Assembly: GCA_019245255.1 (NCBI GenBank)
Contig: JAFARV010000985.1
Coordinates: forward strand, 1 to 7,118
Direction: 5' to 3'
Length of the DNA stretch: 7,118 nt
From: Acidobacteriaceae bacterium
GTDB lineage: Bacteria > Acidobacteriota > Terriglobia > Bryobacterales > Bryobacteraceae
Positions 4,614-7,118 of this stretch are shown one piece after another. Numbering within the stretch: position 1 is the first letter of the stretch; every line of letters begins with the position of its first letter. A program made the translations under genes and the position numbers. A model generated the notes under the pieces. It saw only the letters and a program-made list of their open reading frames with translations, searched no databases and was not told the origin of the DNA.

Positions 4614-7118
4614 TTAGAAGGTGAGGCGCGCTCCCATTTGAGCCTGTCGCGGCTGATTGGCCTGCGACGTAATTACACCGAAATTCGTATCACCGAAACC
4701 GGTATCGGGGTCGGTGAACCTGGGTGTATTTGTGAAGTTAAAGAACTCGGCGCGGAGTTGCAATCTGTAACGTTCGCGGAACGAGAAGTTTTTGAAAATG
4801 GAGAAATCGAGATCGCGGATACCATCGCCTCGTAAGGCATCATTGAATCGGGGTTCGTTGCCGTCCATCTCATCCCCGGGATTTGAAAACGATGAGACGT
4901 TGAAGAAATTGAGGGCTCCCCCACTCGCTACCACCTGTTGCAAGCTGTATTGGCTCCGAGGATTGCCCGTCACGTTGGGGCGCTGATTCCCGTCCGCAAT
5001 CGTTCCGTTTGTCATGTAAATGTTCATCGGTAATCCGCTCTGGTACGTGAAGTAAGCGTTGATTTGCCAGTTGCCGAGGACGGCATCGATTACCGCGTTG
5101 AGGTTGTGGCCGAACTGCTTGCCCCTGCCGAATGGAAGTTCATAGCTACCGCTCAACACAACGCGATGCCGGGCATCGGTCGCCCCGACCGAATACTCTC
5201 CGCGGAGATTATTGAAGTCTTGAATGCTCGGTGCGTTTCCAAGCCAGCCGTTCGAACTCGCCGACCCGTCGTCGATCAGCTTGGCCAACGTGTAACTGCC
5301 GACTATGTTCAGACCGCTCGAGTACCGCTTCTCATACTTGAGTTGGAACGCGTTGTACCAGGAATTTGCAACAAATTCGGCATATCCTTCAAACGGGCCG
5401 GGGAACTGCGGGAACGGGCGCAGTAGATTGATCTGCTGAGTGGTCGGTTGCGCGTACACCGAATCCGGCTCGTTGAAGATAGCATTAGGTCCAACGAACA
5501 GGCTGTAGAACGGATTAGGAACGTAGGCGTAGAGACCGCTGGACCCATACTGTTCGCGAAGAGCCGCCGAGATATAGTTCCGGTTCCGCACGTATGCATC
5601 GGGCAAATGGGTGCTGCGATTGCCGGAATAAGCAACCTCCACCATCTGATGCCAAGGCAATTCATGCTGCACCGAAAACGCGAACTGATAAATTTCGGCG
5701 TTTCGGAACGTGTTGCTCTGATTCGAGGTGGATGAGAATCCCCAATCGGCAAGCTTCCCATAAGTTCTTCCTTGGGCTCCAACATTCCCGAACGGGAAGG
5801 GATTCGCCAGTGTCGCGTACTGCGTCAAGCCATTATCAAGTGACGACAGGTACGGCAAGTCACCCCGGAATGCCGGCCCCAGGTCCTGATAAGAAGTCGC
5901 GTAATTTACTCCATAATATAGACCGGCGCCGCCCCGAATCACAGTCTTCGGAGTTAATTGGAATGCAGCGCCAAGCCGGGGGCCGAAATTGTTCCAATCG
6001 GTATTCGAATGACGGTTGCCGCTGGTTACAAACTCGTCGACTCCACGAATCTCCCCAATTCCCGGAACATTTACCCCAGTATCGGCGGTAAAGTTCGCGA
6101 TTTGCAGACGATTGTAGCGGTCTTCGTAGGGTGTGCTGAACTCGTACCGCAGCCCTAGGTTCAGGGTTAATCGCTTTGTAACAGCCCAATCATCCTGGAA
6201 GAAAAATGAGGTTTCGCGCGACTTCTCGGCAACACTCGGGTGAATACTCAAATCTCCACTGCCGGCCCACCCGGTCAATAGCGAGGCGATTCCGTTCCCC
6301 TGCGCGCTGTCAGGCGTCAGACTGTACTGCATCGTGGAATTCTGGCTGAAATTGAATGCACCGCTGGGATTTGGCGGCTGGAAGAAATTTGACAGCAGAA
6401 TGCGGCTTTCGCCGCCGAATTGAAAGTTGTGCGGGCCAACGATCTTCGAAACCGAAGAATCGATGACCCATTCGGTCTGCGCTTCTATTGTCTGTGTGTA
6501 GCCCGTCAGGCCCAGGCTCTGGTAGTTCTGAACGTTAATCTGTGGAAACACGTCTGATCCATTCGCGGTTTCGAGGATGCTTGGAAACCCGACGCTGGTC
6601 GGCGAAATGTTGTTATCCGGAAAACGTGTTTGGTGGTGCCTGTCAACGCTCAGCCGGTTCAACCATGTAAGCGTTGGGCTGGCCGTCCAGGTGTATTCGA
6701 GCACATCATTGTAATAATCGTTATGTTCATCGCCTTGTCCGATCGCTCCTTGGAAGTCGGTAGGAGACTGGCGTCGCAAGTATCCCTTGCTAAATCGCCC
6801 GCTGAACCGATTACTATCGTTGAGAAGGTAATCCAGCTTGAGATTGTATTGGTGAGCCGGCTGCCCCAGTAAGTAGTTTTTGGAGAAATTGTTTGCTCCG
6901 GTGACTGGATCTCCTGGCCCGGTCGGATTGGGATAGAGCGCAAGTATCTTAACTGCAATTGGATTGAATTCGGCCGCCGGAATTTTATTACCTGGGTAGG
7001 CTGTGCGGACAACGTCAGCGCCTCCAGACGCATTCGTTCCAGGCTGAGCGGAAAACGGATCGAAGATCTGCTGGAGCGTTCCGTCCGGATTGAATGTCTG
7101 TGAAAAGTCTCCCGCCTT
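4614..7118 (-). CDS. TonB-dependent receptor, Oar-like family, partial (C-terminal 834 residues)
   Basis: The reading frame is open from the right edge to the TAA at 4614-4616, giving 834 residues of an outer-membrane beta-barrel that would take up a ligand using TonB energy. The missing N-terminus would carry the signal peptide, a carboxypeptidase-regulatory-like domain and at least part of the plug; family members are usually around 1,000-1,200 residues. Counting from the right edge, barrel motifs common to the acidobacterial family are HNFQFGG (230-236), FFFQDDW (305-311), RLTLNLGLRYE (316-326), NFGPRLGAAF (377-386), LRPFPQFPGPF (566-576), YELPFGRGKQF (659-669) and NFTNTPRF (794-801). The protein ends in ARLTF, the aromatic C-terminus recognised by the BAM assembly machinery. 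A TTG at 6779 could be mistaken for a start, but the frame continues through it with receptor-like sequence. The substrate cannot be told from sequence; paralogues are numerous and often assigned to polysaccharide or oligosaccharide uptake only by context, which is absent here. Confidence 0.93.
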   Translation of the reverse strand, partial: KAGDFSQTFNPDGTLQQIFDPFSAQPGTNASGGADVVRTAYPGNKIPAAEFNPIAVKILALYPNPTGPGDPVTGANNFSKNYLLGQPAHQYNLKLDYLLNDSNRFSGRFSKGYLRRQSPTDFQGAIGQGDEHNDYYNDVLEYTWTASPTLTWLNRLSVDRHHQTRFPDNNISPTSVGFPSILETANGSDVFPQINVQNYQSLGLTGYTQTIEAQTEWVIDSSVSKIVGPHNFQFGGESRILLSNFFQPPNPSGAFNFSQNSTMQYSLTPDSAQGNGIASLLTGWAGSGDLSIHPSVAEKSRETSFFFQDDWAVTKRLTLNLGLRYEFSTPYEDRYNRLQIANFTADTGVNVPGIGEIRGVDEFVTSGNRHSNTDWNNFGPRLGAAFQLTPKTVIRGGAGLYYGVNYATSYQDLGPAFRGDLPYLSSLDNGLTQYATLANPFPFGNVGAQGRTYGKLADWGFSSTSNQSNTFRNAEIYQFAFSVQHELPWHQMVEVAYSGNRSTHLPDAYVRNRNYISAALREQYGSSGLYAYVPNPFYSLFVGPNAIFNEPDSVYAQPTTQQINLLRPFPQFPGPFEGYAEFVANSWYNAFQLKYEKRYSSGLNIVGSYTLAKLIDDGSASSNGWLGNAPSIQDFNNLRGEYSVGATDARHRVVLSGSYELPFGRGKQFGHNLNAVIDAVLGNWQINAYFTYQSGLPMNIYMTNGTIADGNQRPNVTGNPRSQYSLQQVVASGGALNFFNVSSFSNPGDEMDGNEPRFNDALRGDGIRDLDFSIFKNFSFRERYRLQLRAEFFNFTNTPRFTDPDTGFGDTNFGVITSQANQPRQAQMGARLTF

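Noticed and set aside
5064..6189. Several open frames of 95-165 codons, on both strands, within the receptor gene
   Set aside because: They overlap an intact receptor reading frame with clear family motifs throughout, so they are shadow frames.
6777..6779. TTG at 6779 as the start of the TonB receptor
   Set aside because: The frame is open upstream to the window edge and encodes typical receptor sequence, so the gene begins beyond 7118.
1..7118. CRISPR array, tRNA, rRNA, insertion sequence or prophage
   Set aside because: No regularly spaced repeats, tRNA-like cloverleaf, rRNA segment, transposase or phage protein was recognised on either strand.

Overview
This 7,118-base window, of moderately high GC by eye, most likely comes from an Acidobacteriota genome (Solibacter/Terriglobia type). 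The main clue is the very large Oar-like TonB-dependent receptor at the right end, a family greatly expanded in that phylum; a Uma2-type gene at the left end fits but is less specific. The assignment is inference from protein style, since no marker gene is present.

Layout from left to right: (1) the 5' part of a Uma2-family nuclease-like gene on the minus strand, running off the left edge; (2) a 97-bp gap with a perfect 8-bp-stem hairpin; (3) a GntR/FCD transcription regulator on the minus strand; (4) a 100-bp divergent intergenic region with a 19-bp imperfect palindrome overlapping a candidate -10 box; (5) on the plus strand, a two-gene unit in which a HisC-family (probably aromatic) aminotransferase overlaps a 4-hydroxyphenylpyruvate dioxygenase by 17 bp; (6) converging on it with only 9 bp between stop codons, a minus-strand cytoplasmic protein with a degenerate GGDEF domain; (7) a 165-bp gap with two hairpins and a tandem 10-bp repeat; (8) the C-terminal 834 residues of a TonB-dependent receptor on the minus strand, running off the right edge.

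The coherent functional unit is gntR / aminotransferase / hppD. The aminotransferase would convert tyrosine (or phenylalanine) to the 4-hydroxyphenyl- (or phenyl-) pyruvate, the dioxygenase would convert 4-hydroxyphenylpyruvate to homogentisate, and the divergent GntR protein is the natural candidate to control both transcripts by binding the palindrome. The homogentisate-degrading genes (hmgA, fahA, maiA) are not next to it here. The receptor and the GGDEF-like protein are co-directional but separated by 165 bp, so a shared transcript is possible and not demonstrated. No tRNA, rRNA, CRISPR array, transposase or phage gene was seen. I found no clearly new multi-gene system; the most notable points are the palindrome in the divergent promoter, the HGPNF-type GGDEF site with no I-site, and the altered FCD metal ligands.
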